Part shown: positions 26,104 through 34,999 of the stretch, piece by piece | Layout of the letters: every line of letters begins with the position of its first letter | Position numbering within the stretch: position 1 is the first letter of the stretch | Source: DATAPD01 sp036265385 | Lineage (GTDB): Bacteria > Acidobacteriota > Terriglobia > Terriglobales > Acidobacteriaceae | Direction: 5' to 3' | DNA length: 64,000 bases | Assembly (NCBI GenBank): GCA_036265385.1 | Contig: DATAPD010000059.1 | Location: forward strand, 124,001 to 188,000 | Made by a program: the position numbers and the translations under genes | Notes under the pieces: generated by a model | Told to the model about the DNA's origin: nothing | Databases searched by the model: none | Seen by the model: the letters and a program-made list of their open reading frames with translations, nothing else

Positions 26104-27336
26104 TCAGGGATTGTCTGCGATGACCGCCTCCGCGGCATGCCGCCCGGAACGCAGTGCGCCCTTGATGGATGCAGTCTCCATGTGATCACCGCACATGTAA
26201 ATTCCGTTCGAGATGCGGGCTTTTCCATTTGCCCGATTGACCGTAGTTTGTGCAGGAAGTGCGTTCGGGATCCAGTACGTGCGAAGATGACGCCATCGCG
26301 ACACTTGGTCGCCGAACCACTCTGAAAGTTGCTGGCGCACTCGGGGTTCGAGGGTTCGATCGGAAGAAGCTGCTCCTACAACGCTCACGGAAACGAGATG
26401 TTGGCCAGGCGGAGCATAGCTAGGTGCAACAAGGCTCGGAACACAAAGATTGTTTATAGGACCTTGCCCTTCGCCATTGAGAACCAAGATTGGTTCGGCA
26501 ACAGGGGGCGTTTCCGTCGCATAGTACAGACAAGCTGTGCTACGAGAGGCTGGCGCGTGGAAATCCGGCATTAGGGCGGCTGTAGAAATGAAATCGGTTG
26601 CCACTACAGTGGCGTTCGCTGGAATGTGTTCTCCGGTTGCAGTTGTCACTCCAGTTGATGAAATCGCCGTGACTCGGGTATTAAGCCGAATATTTCTCGG
26701 TGGGAGCTGCGACACAATGTACTGCGCCATTGCTCCCATTCCTCTGAAAGGGAGCGCAGCTTCACCTTCCGAAAACATTCGAAAAACAAATTCGAACATT
26801 CGACTTGATGTCAGGAGCTGATCTTCAAGAAAGATTCCACGGTAGAAGGGGTAAAAGAACCGTTCCAGGATCGATGGCGAAAATCCGAACTCTTCCAGAT
26901 AACCGTTCGTGGATGTCTCAGCCTCTTCGAAAAGTTGCGATAATGAAGATTCGGTGACATGGCGTCGAAGACGGGCGATTTTCCATTTATCTCTGAGTGT
27001 ACCCACGGGCGCTACAAGAGTTGAAAGTGCGTGACCTGGTGAGCGCCACGGATCTGCTACGTGATGGAACCGTCCAGCCGTGCGAATCAGTGCGCCTGAC
27101 CGGAATTTGCCTAGCCTGAGCACATCGTAGTCAAGCATCTTTTGTGCTTCAGGATAGGCGGTGAGGAGCACCTGAAAACCGCGGTCTAAGACAAAACCCT
27201 GGACTACATCGGTTCGCGCACGCCCGCCAACTGCGTCCGAAGCCTCGAGTACCAGTAGGGAAGCTCCACGCGCATGCAAGATACGAGCGCAGGCGAGGCC
27301 CGCAAGTCCAGCTCCGACGATGACGACGTCATACAT
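26104..27336 (-). CDS. FAD-dependent amine oxidase / phytoene-desaturase-like oxidoreductase
   Basis: About 410 residues. The N-terminal dinucleotide-binding motif VIVGAGLAGLACARILHARG is followed by VLEASDAVGGRARTD, the classic FAD signature of the amine oxidase / phytoene desaturase superfamily; the C-terminus has the matching ISNGIYMCGDHMETASIKGALRSGR segment. I chose ATG 27336, directly before the FAD motif, with AGGG upstream; a TTG at 27357 would add seven residues. No signal peptide or membrane helix is visible. Substrates in this superfamily range from amines to carotenoids and protoporphyrinogen. It is divergent from a cytochrome P450 gene across ~130 bases, so the two may share control. 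Confidence 0.85.
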   Translation of the reverse strand: MYDVVIVGAGLAGLACARILHARGASLLVLEASDAVGGRARTDVVQGFVLDRGFQVLLTAYPEAQKMLDYDVLRLGKFRSGALIRTAGRFHHVADPWRSPGHALSTLVAPVGTLRDKWKIARLRRHVTESSLSQLFEEAETSTNGYLEEFGFSPSILERFFYPFYRGIFLEDQLLTSSRMFEFVFRMFSEGEAALPFRGMGAMAQYIVSQLPPRNIRLNTRVTAISSTGVTTATGEHIPANATVVATDFISTAALMPDFHAPASRSTACLYYATETPPVAEPILVLNGEGQGPINNLCVPSLVAPSYAPPGQHLVSVSVVGAASSDRTLEPRVRQQLSEWFGDQVSRWRHLRTYWIPNALPAQTTVNRANGKARISNGIYMCGDHMETASIKGALRSGRHAAEAVIADNP

Positions 27337-27464
27337 CACCGCTGCCCTAAGAGCCAACTGTAAGCCAGGGAGCAGCTATCGAGAGGGTAGTTACAAGTCA
27401 GATTGGACAAAAACTGAAGACAGCTCAAGAATCGCGGCAAAAATTTAATTGGAGTGAAAACAAG

Positions 27465-28922
27465 TTGTCAGATGGACGTTCCGTTACGAAATTTTCTCTA
27501 TGGTTCCATGCACGATTAGATCGAATGATTTGGAAAAACAAAACATTGGCTGAGTATCACTTTCCGCCCGGACTTGAGCACAATCTGCTCTGGTATGCCT
27601 TCCGCAAATTTCGGCCTCATAACCCGATCCAATTGTTTCAGGATCTCGCAAACCGCTTTGGTGACATCGCTCACTACAAGCTTGGGCCCGAACACATTCT
27701 GTTTCTCAATCATCCCGACTACATACGTGAAGTGCTGTTGGTGCAAAACGACAATTTCGTCAAGGAACGCACTGTGCAGCGTACCAAGATGTTGCTGGGC
27801 GAGGGCATGATAACGAGCGAGGGACGGGATCATCGTCAACAAAGAACAACTGCCCGACCATCTTTCCACAAAGAGCGGATTCGGGAGTATGCCCGGACGA
27901 TGGTGGAAGAGGCAGTTCGGGAACGTCAGCGGTGGGAAGCTGGTACGACGGTGGATGTATCACAGCGGATGATGCATCTCTCACTGGGGATCGTTTCCCG
28001 CACGCTGTTTTCGACGCAACTTGGCCCGGAGGTTATGGAACTAACGCAAGCCATCAATCGGATCATGGATCTTTATCATTATCTTGTACTGCTTCCAGCG
28101 GTTGAAGTTCTTGTTCATTTCAGGGCGCCAAAAGTGGGCCGATTTGCTGCAGAACGAGCCAAGCTGGATGCTGTCATCAATCGCATGATAGAAGAACACC
28201 GTCTAACCAGAGGCAGGCGCGAAAGCTGCCCTGATCTGCTTGACATGATGATGGATGCAGAGCAGGAGGCACCGGACCGTGGTAGACGATTGCGCGATCA
28301 AGTAATAACGATTTTCCTGGCTGGCTACGAGACGGTGGCTAATGCGCTTACTTGGAGCTGGTATCTGCTAAGTCAGAATCCGCACGCGGAGAAAAATGTG
28401 CATGCCGAGGTGGACGAACTTCTGAATGACCGGGAGGCGAACTCCGACGATTTCGCTTCACTTCATTACACGGAGATGGTGGTGGCCGAATCTTTGCGTT
28501 TGCTTCCGCCCGCCTGGGCAATGGGCCGGCGCGCTCTGAAAGATTTTCGTCTCGGACCGTTTCATCTTCCGGCAGGCACAACTGTATTGATGAGCCAATA
28601 CGTGACGCACCGCGAGTCACGCTTTTTTCCTGACCCGCTTCGTTTCATTCCCGAACGTTGGAGCGCTGGCGCAAGGACGAAACGTCTAAAGTGTGCCTAT
28701 TTCCCATTCGGAGCCGGCGGGCGCCAATGTATTGGAGAATCTTTCGCGTGGATGGAATGTGTACTGGTAATTGCAACTTTGGCAAAGAGATGGAAACTGG
28801 ATTTGGTACCGGGGCATCGAGTTCAGCCACAGCCCCTCATTACACTGCGTTCGAAGTACGGAATGCCCATGATCCTCAAAGAGCGCAACCACGAAACAAA
28901 GCGACCGACTGCCATCGCTTAG
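27465..28922 (+). CDS. Cytochrome P450
   Basis: 485 residues. All P450 landmarks are visible: the I-helix oxygen-activation motif AGYETVANALTW, the K-helix ExxR (ESLRLLPPAW), and the haem-binding loop FPFGAGGRQCIG with the axial Cys at about residue 422. It has no N-terminal membrane anchor, so it is soluble as usual in bacteria. The frame begins with TTG at 27465, with GGAG ten bases upstream; ATG 27522 is an alternative that would remove 19 residues. No ferredoxin or reductase gene lies nearby. The substrate is unknown; the divergent flavin oxidoreductase suggests a lipid, terpenoid or pigment pathway, which is speculation. Confidence 0.93.
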   Translation: MSDGRSVTKFSLWFHARLDRMIWKNKTLAEYHFPPGLEHNLLWYAFRKFRPHNPIQLFQDLANRFGDIAHYKLGPEHILFLNHPDYIREVLLVQNDNFVKERTVQRTKMLLGEGMITSEGRDHRQQRTTARPSFHKERIREYARTMVEEAVRERQRWEAGTTVDVSQRMMHLSLGIVSRTLFSTQLGPEVMELTQAINRIMDLYHYLVLLPAVEVLVHFRAPKVGRFAAERAKLDAVINRMIEEHRLTRGRRESCPDLLDMMMDAEQEAPDRGRRLRDQVITIFLAGYETVANALTWSWYLLSQNPHAEKNVHAEVDELLNDREANSDDFASLHYTEMVVAESLRLLPPAWAMGRRALKDFRLGPFHLPAGTTVLMSQYVTHRESRFFPDPLRFIPERWSAGARTKRLKCAYFPFGAGGRQCIGESFAWMECVLVIATLAKRWKLDLVPGHRVQPQPLITLRSKYGMPMILKERNHETKRPTAIA

Positions 28923-28994
28923 CCCCAGCCAACTGATGGACACTGGATATCGGATGCAGTTTAACTAAAGAATGCATGTAAGATAGTAGGTATC

Positions 28995-29411
28995 GTGATC
29001 GGACGGTCCACCATCGCATTTTCTGTCGTGGTCCTTCTACTCACAATCCACTTTCGCGAAGCTTTGATTTGCCAGGCGCAATGCTCGGAACAGCGAACGG
29101 TAGGAGTTGCGACTCATTCGCACGACGCTGCAATCGCGAAGGGTCATGACCACGCATCCATGTCCGGGAGAAGATTTTCAATCACCCAGATTTCTGTCGC
29201 TCAATACAGGCATTGTGTCGCGGTGGGTGCCTGTTTTCCTTTTATAGGAGCATCGAGCCGGGTAGCCTTACGCAACGCGGATCCAGTTGTTCAAGCCGAT
29301 TGCTTGTTGTATTGGACTGAGCAAATCGATTTCGCCGTTCACCAATCCTTCGCAAATTCCGCCCAGCCTCCTGGTATCTTTTCGCGCGCATTCACCATCT
29401 TGCGAATTTGA
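28995..29411 (+). CDS. Small exported His-rich protein, possible copper-associated peptide
   Basis: 138 residues from a GTG start behind AGTAGG. The N-terminus is a plausible signal peptide (MIGRSTIAFSVVVLLLTIHF), followed by a His-rich stretch (ATHSHDAAIAKGHDHASM) that could bind metal. I do not recognise a family. Position supports a role in copper handling: the multicopper oxidase gene starts 112 bases downstream on the same strand. The second half has an ordinary composition and might be affected by a frameshift, so the length is uncertain. Confidence 0.5.
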   Translation: MIGRSTIAFSVVVLLLTIHFREALICQAQCSEQRTVGVATHSHDAAIAKGHDHASMSGRRFSITQISVAQYRHCVAVGACFPFIGASSRVALRNADPVVQADCLLYWTEQIDFAVHQSFANSAQPPGIFSRAFTILRI

Positions 29412-29523
29412 TTCTCTTCTATTCAGGCGTCCATTCGCCGCAGACTTAAGATGTCTTCCCGGTTCTCCACATCGTGAACTGACGCCTAGCAAAGGCCAGA
29501 ACACTTCATAAAGGGACTTCAAT

Positions 29524-30834
29524 ATGAAGAGCAGAAGAGATTTTCTTGCTCGAGTCATGGGCCTGGGTGCTGGTTTTGCAGCCGCGCCCAGCCTGCTCGG
29601 GGAACAAAAAAAGGCGTACCAAAAGCGCGCTAATACGATTGGGAGCGGCCCGATTGTGCCAGTAGAAACCCCTGATGTTGCGCGTCTTCCATGGAAACCA
29701 ATCGATGGCGCGAAAGAGTTTCATCTCATTGCTGAGCCTGTAAAGCGGAGGCTGATTCCTGGTCGCGAGATGCAAGTGTGGGGTTACAACGGGTCGTGCC
29801 CAGGACCGATCATCGAGGTGAATCAAGGTGATCGCGTACGCATCGTGCTCGAGAATCAGTTACCTGAGTCAACGAGTATCCATTGGCACGGATTGGAAAT
29901 TCCTGTCGCGATGGACGGCATGCCTTACATCAGTCAAGCGCCCACGCCTCCAGGAGGAAAATTTGTTTACGAATTCACACTGAACCAAGCTGGGACGTTT
30001 TTCTATCACTCGCATGGTGCGATGCAGGAAATGATGGGGATGATTGGAATGTTCGTCATTCATCCCGCCAAACAGTGGTCGCCGCGTGTAGACCATGACT
30101 TCGGAATCATCATGCAGGAGTGGGCGATTCTCCCGAACAATGATGTACCGAACACGGCCAATATGGAATTCAATTGGCTGACATTCAATGGCAAAGCCGC
30201 GCCAGACACCACTCCTCTGGTCATCAGACAAGGCAGTCGGGTACGAGTCCGATTGGTGAATCTCGGTATGGATCATCACCCGATCCACCTTCATGGGAAC
30301 ACATTCGTAGTCACAGGATCGGAAGCCGGACGACAACCAGAGTCGACCTGGGCACCCGGTAATACTGTCTTGGTTGGGGTGGCGCAAGCGAGAGATATCG
30401 AATTTACGGCGACCAATCCCGGTGATTGGATGCTGCACTGTCATCTTCCTCATCACATGATGAACAGTATGTCGGACCTGATGCGCGATCGCATGATGAC
30501 GCCGATGCGACTCGATGAACCAAGTGCAATGCAACAAATGCAGACCTACGCAAATACGGTCGGAATACAACATCAGCATCCCGCACCGGTCAGCCCTGAC
30601 GCAAACAAGATTCCTGGATTCCCGCAGGATGCCTTTATGGAAATGGGCATGGATGAAGCCGTTGCCCGGCCAGAACACTACGGGCTACCGAAAAATTGGA
30701 GCGCAAGTTTTATGGGGATGATGACTCTGGTCCGAATCCTCCCCGATGAACTCTACGAAAAGATCGTGCAGCTCAAAAGCGAAACGAAAGGCCAAAAGCA
30801 TCCGGAGGAAAGCGAACATGCGCATCAAGGCTAA
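29524..30834 (+). CDS. Multicopper oxidase (Tat-exported, CopA-like)
   Basis: 436 residues with a twin-arginine signal (KSRRDFLARVMGLGAGF). The copper ligands are complete: HWH (120-122), HSH (162-164), HPIHLHG (252-258) and HCHLPHHMMNSM (305-316), giving type 1, type 2 and type 3 sites with Met as the type 1 axial ligand. It is shorter than E. coli CueO (~516); the last domain is followed by a Met/His-containing tail of ~120 residues rather than a long methionine insert. It probably oxidises Cu(I) or organic substrates in the periplasm. It overlaps the TolC-like gene downstream by 17 bases. Confidence 0.93.
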   Translation: MKSRRDFLARVMGLGAGFAAAPSLLGEQKKAYQKRANTIGSGPIVPVETPDVARLPWKPIDGAKEFHLIAEPVKRRLIPGREMQVWGYNGSCPGPIIEVNQGDRVRIVLENQLPESTSIHWHGLEIPVAMDGMPYISQAPTPPGGKFVYEFTLNQAGTFFYHSHGAMQEMMGMIGMFVIHPAKQWSPRVDHDFGIIMQEWAILPNNDVPNTANMEFNWLTFNGKAAPDTTPLVIRQGSRVRVRLVNLGMDHHPIHLHGNTFVVTGSEAGRQPESTWAPGNTVLVGVAQARDIEFTATNPGDWMLHCHLPHHMMNSMSDLMRDRMMTPMRLDEPSAMQQMQTYANTVGIQHQHPAPVSPDANKIPGFPQDAFMEMGMDEAVARPEHYGLPKNWSASFMGMMTLVRILPDELYEKIVQLKSETKGQKHPEESEHAHQG

Positions 30835-32350
30835 TGGAGTTCCAGCTATGAGGACCTCGAAAAACGGGGAGCGCACGTCGGAGAAGTTAGTTTTGCTTGT
30901 AGTCCTCAGCTTTTCTGTCGTTCTCGCACAAGCTCAGCAGCAAACAAACGCTCCAGAACAAGAACCAAGCCACCAACATACAAGCAGCAGTGAGGCTGGC
31001 ATGCAGATGGAAGGCATGGAACACGAAATGAAGCCGTTGCCTCCGCCGAAGCGACCGCAATTGGGCGTGGCGCCGGTCCATGCTGATCGAGTAGTCCGCG
31101 TGGAAGAACTTGAGCAGCTTGCCTTGAAAAATAATCCAACCTTGGGGCAGGCAAAGGCAGAAGTCGGCGCGGCCCAAGGTCGTAACGAGCAATCGGGCCT
31201 ATGGCCGAATCCGATCGTGGGATATACGGGAGAAGAAATCCGGGGTGGGTCTTTTCGGGGCGGCCAGCAAGGATTTTTTATCGAGCAGAACCTTTTATTG
31301 GGCGGCAAACTTGCGCGTAATCGCGAAATTTTCCGGCAGGACGTTCGGCAAGCAGAACTTGAACTCGATGAACAAAACCTCAGGGTCAAGACTGCAGTCC
31401 GACGATCTTTTTTTCAAGCTTTGGCAGCCCAGGAGGCCCTGGCAATTCGAGTCGAATTATCACGAATTGCAGCCGAGGCCGCTGTCTTCGATCGTCAATT
31501 GAACAATGTTGGACAAAAGGACGAAACCGAAGTCTTGCAGACGGAGATCGAAGCTCAAGAAGCCAAGATTGCTGTGGTCGGTGCCGAACACATGCATCGG
31601 CGGGCGATGGTTGCTTTAGCTGCGGTGGTTGGTGACTCGACCATCCAGACGACGGCGCTCGCGGGCCGGCTGGATGAAGGACTTCCTGATCTAGATCACA
31701 AGCAAGCTGTTGATGATTTGCTCCGCCAGAGTCCAGCCGTAAAGATTGCGGAAACGGGCGTTCTTCGGGCCAATGCTGCTCTTGCACGAGCCCGTGCGGA
31801 GCGTATCCCCGATCTTCGATTGCGTGGCGGACTGGAACAGAATCGCGAGTTGCAGGAGACCACGGGCCGGCCAGTGGGGATGCAGGGTTTTGCTGAGGTC
31901 GGGGTGCAACTCAAGTTGTTCGATCGCAATCAAGGCAACGTCAGGGCCGCAGCAGCAGATTTGGAGCGCGCGCAATTGGAGGTCAAACGAATCGAGCTGG
32001 TATTACAAGAAAGAGCCGCCGCGTATGTCGACAATTATGGAACGGCAAAGGCGATGGCCGAGCGATACCAAGCAGAAGTGCTTCCACGCGCTCAAAAAGT
32101 TTACGACCTTATGTACAAAAGGTATGGCCTGATGCAGGCGTCGTACCCGCAAGTGCTGAGTGCGGAGCGCCAACTTTACAAGGCACAAGCAGATTACGTA
32201 GCGGCACTCGCGCAAGTGTGGTCGAACGCTGTTACGCTTCAAGGTTTCCTGTTCTCGGATGGACTCGAGGCGCCTACCCGTCCGTTGGATGTGGACCGCG
32301 TCATGCGCGAAATCAATCTGCCGACTGGTTCGGGAGCACAAGAACGTTAA
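30818..32350 (+). CDS. TolC-like outer-membrane efflux protein with His/Met-rich N-terminus
   Basis: About 510 residues. After a signal peptide (LVLLVVLSFSVVLAQA) comes a stretch rich in His, Met and Glu (HQHTSSSEAGMQMEGMEHEM) that looks able to bind copper or another soft metal. The remainder shows the repeating long-helix pattern of outer-membrane efflux proteins (LEQLALKNNPTLGQAKAEVGAA, LDEQNLRVKTAVRRSFFQALA, YKRYGLMQASYPQVLSAERQLYKAQADYVAAL). ATG 30818 follows GGAGG with nine bases' spacing; ATG 30848 is a second candidate. Coupling to the multicopper oxidase suggests a copper-resistance export role like CusC. No RND pump or adaptor follows; the next gene is convergent. Confidence 0.88.
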   Translation: MRIKANGVPAMRTSKNGERTSEKLVLLVVLSFSVVLAQAQQQTNAPEQEPSHQHTSSSEAGMQMEGMEHEMKPLPPPKRPQLGVAPVHADRVVRVEELEQLALKNNPTLGQAKAEVGAAQGRNEQSGLWPNPIVGYTGEEIRGGSFRGGQQGFFIEQNLLLGGKLARNREIFRQDVRQAELELDEQNLRVKTAVRRSFFQALAAQEALAIRVELSRIAAEAAVFDRQLNNVGQKDETEVLQTEIEAQEAKIAVVGAEHMHRRAMVALAAVVGDSTIQTTALAGRLDEGLPDLDHKQAVDDLLRQSPAVKIAETGVLRANAALARARAERIPDLRLRGGLEQNRELQETTGRPVGMQGFAEVGVQLKLFDRNQGNVRAAAADLERAQLEVKRIELVLQERAAAYVDNYGTAKAMAERYQAEVLPRAQKVYDLMYKRYGLMQASYPQVLSAERQLYKAQADYVAALAQVWSNAVTLQGFLFSDGLEAPTRPLDVDRVMREINLPTGSGAQER

Positions 32351-32384
32351 ATGGAGACCTGGGGCTGATGTCTAGTATTCTGGC

Positions 32385-33827
32385 TCACGCAATCGGTAGC
32401 GAAAAATAAAAGAGAGAACCGCGTCCGAGTTGGCTGGTAAGTCCGATCTTGCCGTCGTGGAGCTCAACGATGGCTTTGGCAATGGGTAATCCCATGCCTG
32501 TCCCTTGAACGGTCGTGCGCTGGTTGCGGCCTCGGTAGAACTTCTCGAAGATCATCTGCTGTTCGAGTTCGTCGATTCCAGGTCCTCGATCTGCCACGCT
32601 TATGATCAACTCTCCGCCGCGCTTTTCGACAGAGACTTGTATCGGTGTGCCTGCCGGTGAGTATCGCCCGGCGTTATCGAGCAGGTGAGTGATCACTTCT
32701 GTGATGCGGTGCAAGTCCATACGTGCGGCAGGCAAATTTGGCGGAACGTCGAGAGTCAGACGGTGCGTCTGGAGTGAAAGTTGTGCATTCTCGACCGCCG
32801 CATCGATAGCTTCGCGAACCGGATACTGGCCGAACTCAAACTGGAGTTGGTGCGCATCGAGTTGTGCCACTTCGGCAGCCTCGCCCACCAAGCGATTGAG
32901 GCGGTCACCCTCTTCGTTGATTACTTGCAACAAATCCTTTCTCTGCGCCGTGTCCACCTTGAGGTCGCTTAAGAGGGTTTCTGCGGATGCTTTGATTGCA
33001 GTGAGAGGCGTCCGGAATTCGTGAGTGACAGAATCGAGGAGTATTGAACGGAGGCGGTCGCTTTCTCTTGCTGCTTCAGTTCGGCTCAATTTTTCAGTCG
33101 TATGCGCACGTTCGATCGAGATCGCAATCAGGCTCCCAATGGCCTCCAGGCTTTCGCGCGAGAGATCGCATCCAGCCAGACCCAGCGCACCAACGGAACG
33201 GACTCCCATCCGAAGAGGCATGTAGCAGACTTGAGTAGCACGATCGAGTACCGGCTCGCCGCGATCACTAATCGCTTTCAATTGATCCCTGGGAAACTGT
33301 GAGCGTGTCGCCTCGTCGAGATAGTAGGCTTCTTGCCTGACATCCAGGAATAGAGCCGCCCGACTGACATCAAATGAATCAGCGACATATTTCGGAATGA
33401 GATTGAGCAGTTCAAATACGTTCTCGCTGAGCCAAAGTTGTTGACTGAATGCATACAATCGTTCTACTTCGCGGCGGCGTTGGTCCGCATAGAGGGTTTC
33501 ACGGCGCGCACGCTCTGACAATTGGCTCGCTATTACGGCAGTAGTTAGGAATGCGAGCAATGCAATCCAATTCTGCGGATCGGCGATGTGAAATGTGAAG
33601 AGTGGAGGCAGAAAGAAATAGTTATAAGCGACGGTGGCCAGAATCGCGGTAAAGGTTGCATATCGCAGACCCCATGATGCCGATATGAGTAAGATGGCGA
33701 GCAAGAAGCTGAAACCGACTGTCGCCGGGTTCACGTGCAACCATCGAAAGAACCAGAGCACGATTGCTGTGACGATGGCGCAGCAAGCCAGCACACGTAC
33801 GATCGGATTGTTACGAAGCGGCTTCAT
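32385..33827 (-). CDS. Sensor histidine kinase corresponding to the C-terminal half of KdpD
   Basis: 480 residues. The N-terminal ~110 residues are a four-helix DUF4118 membrane domain (FSFLLAILLISASWGLRYATF, YNYFFLPPLFTFHI), followed by a GAF-like sensor region, a DHp domain with the phosphorylated His in SVTHEFRTPLTAIKAS, and an ATPase domain with N box LLDNAGRYSP, G1 DRGPGID and G2 GTGMGLPIAKAIV. This order equals the second half of E. coli KdpD. The KdpD N-terminal half is encoded on the opposite strand, its frame opening two bases away. The kinase is convergent with the TolC-like gene. Confidence 0.92.
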   Translation of the reverse strand: MKPLRNNPIVRVLACCAIVTAIVLWFFRWLHVNPATVGFSFLLAILLISASWGLRYATFTAILATVAYNYFFLPPLFTFHIADPQNWIALLAFLTTAVIASQLSERARRETLYADQRRREVERLYAFSQQLWLSENVFELLNLIPKYVADSFDVSRAALFLDVRQEAYYLDEATRSQFPRDQLKAISDRGEPVLDRATQVCYMPLRMGVRSVGALGLAGCDLSRESLEAIGSLIAISIERAHTTEKLSRTEAARESDRLRSILLDSVTHEFRTPLTAIKASAETLLSDLKVDTAQRKDLLQVINEEGDRLNRLVGEAAEVAQLDAHQLQFEFGQYPVREAIDAAVENAQLSLQTHRLTLDVPPNLPAARMDLHRITEVITHLLDNAGRYSPAGTPIQVSVEKRGGELIISVADRGPGIDELEQQMIFEKFYRGRNQRTTVQGTGMGLPIAKAIVELHDGKIGLTSQLGRGSLFYFSLPIA

Positions 33828-33877
33828 CGGTGGAACAGTCTATTCGATTGGTAGATGAAGGCGAGCATAATACAAAC

Positions 33878-34999
33878 ATGCCAAAAACTCCCGAACAGTG
33901 GCTTGAGGAGGCATTGCCGGAAAAGCGGGAGGCTATTTTCAAGCTCTTCCTGGGGTATGCACCCGGCGTCGGAAAAACCTTCAACATGCTTAGTGAGGGT
34001 ATCCGCCGACACAGTCGTGGTGAAGATGTTGTCATCGGAGTTGTCGAAACTCATGGGCGTGAAGGCATAGCCACCTTAGCCTCTAAATTGGAAACTGTTC
34101 CTCGAAGAAAACTACAGTACAAGGGAGCCTCGTTTGAGGAGATGGATATTGATGCGGTGCTCGCGAGGAAGCCACGAGTCGTTTTGGTCGATGAGCTTGC
34201 GCATACCAACATCGAAGGCAGTAGAAATGGAAAACGTTACGAAGATGTGTTGGTTTTGCTGGATGCGAACATTGATGTGATATCGACCATGAATGTTCAG
34301 CATATCGAGAGCTTGGTTCCAACTGTGCGCTCAATTACGGGAGTTCAGGTTCGAGAAGTAGTGCCTGATTGGGTGATGCAACGCGTCAACGAAATTCACC
34401 TTACGGATCTCACGCCTGAGGCACTACAAACTCGTATGCGGCGAGGGGATATCTACCCTCTCGATCGAACGGAGAAGGCTCTAGCGCACTTTTTCCAGCC
34501 CGGCAATTTGTTGGCTCTTCGGGAGCTCGCGTTGCAGCAAGTGACGAGAGCTGTGGATCGCAGCCTCGAATCCTACATGGAGCGCGACGGAGCAGGGAAG
34601 AGCGTCACACTTCGAGAACGGATTGCTGTGTGCGTCAGTTCGAGTCCGGCAGCGCAATACCTGATCGCTCGTGCGGCTCGCATGGCTCAGAGAACCGAGA
34701 GCGAATTATTTGTCCTCTACATTGATATTGGTGCAGATGAAAGTTCAGAAGACCAGCGCAGCCTGCAGCAGAACTTGCGCTTTGCCGAGAATTTGGGTGC
34801 CAAAATTATTCGAGGAAAAGGTAGCAATGTGGCCGAAGAAGTAGCCAAGATTGTGCGCGAACATCGCATTACGCAGGTTGTATTTGGTCGTTCTGCCCAA
34901 CGAGGGTGGAAGAGGTACTTCTATTTATCGGCCATCCATAAGTTCTTGCGCGACGCGCCTCCAGTAGACGTGCACATCGTAACGCAGGAAGTAAAATGA
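33878..34999 (+). CDS. KdpD N-terminal half: KdpN sensor domain plus USP domain
   Basis: About 373 residues, no kinase domain. The KdpN domain carries a Walker A-like GYAPGVGKT and Walker B-like VVLVDELAHTN, plus GRRGDIYP-like and DLTPEAL segments typical of KdpD. Residues ~235-370 form a universal-stress-protein domain (RIAVCVSSSPAAQYLIARAARMA, FGRSAQRGWKRY). In E. coli the N-terminal region tunes the response to potassium and ATP. I chose ATG 33878, next to the conserved start of KdpN; a GTG at 33830 is upstream in frame. It overlaps the regulator gene by four bases. No kdpFABC transporter is seen in the window. Confidence 0.9.
   Translation: MPKTPEQWLEEALPEKREAIFKLFLGYAPGVGKTFNMLSEGIRRHSRGEDVVIGVVETHGREGIATLASKLETVPRRKLQYKGASFEEMDIDAVLARKPRVVLVDELAHTNIEGSRNGKRYEDVLVLLDANIDVISTMNVQHIESLVPTVRSITGVQVREVVPDWVMQRVNEIHLTDLTPEALQTRMRRGDIYPLDRTEKALAHFFQPGNLLALRELALQQVTRAVDRSLESYMERDGAGKSVTLRERIAVCVSSSPAAQYLIARAARMAQRTESELFVLYIDIGADESSEDQRSLQQNLRFAENLGAKIIRGKGSNVAEEVAKIVREHRITQVVFGRSAQRGWKRYFYLSAIHKFLRDAPPVDVHIVTQEVK

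Noticed and set aside
29869..30678. A 269-codon minus-strand frame opposite the multicopper oxidase
   Set aside because: It is the antisense shadow of a gene with complete copper-binding motifs.
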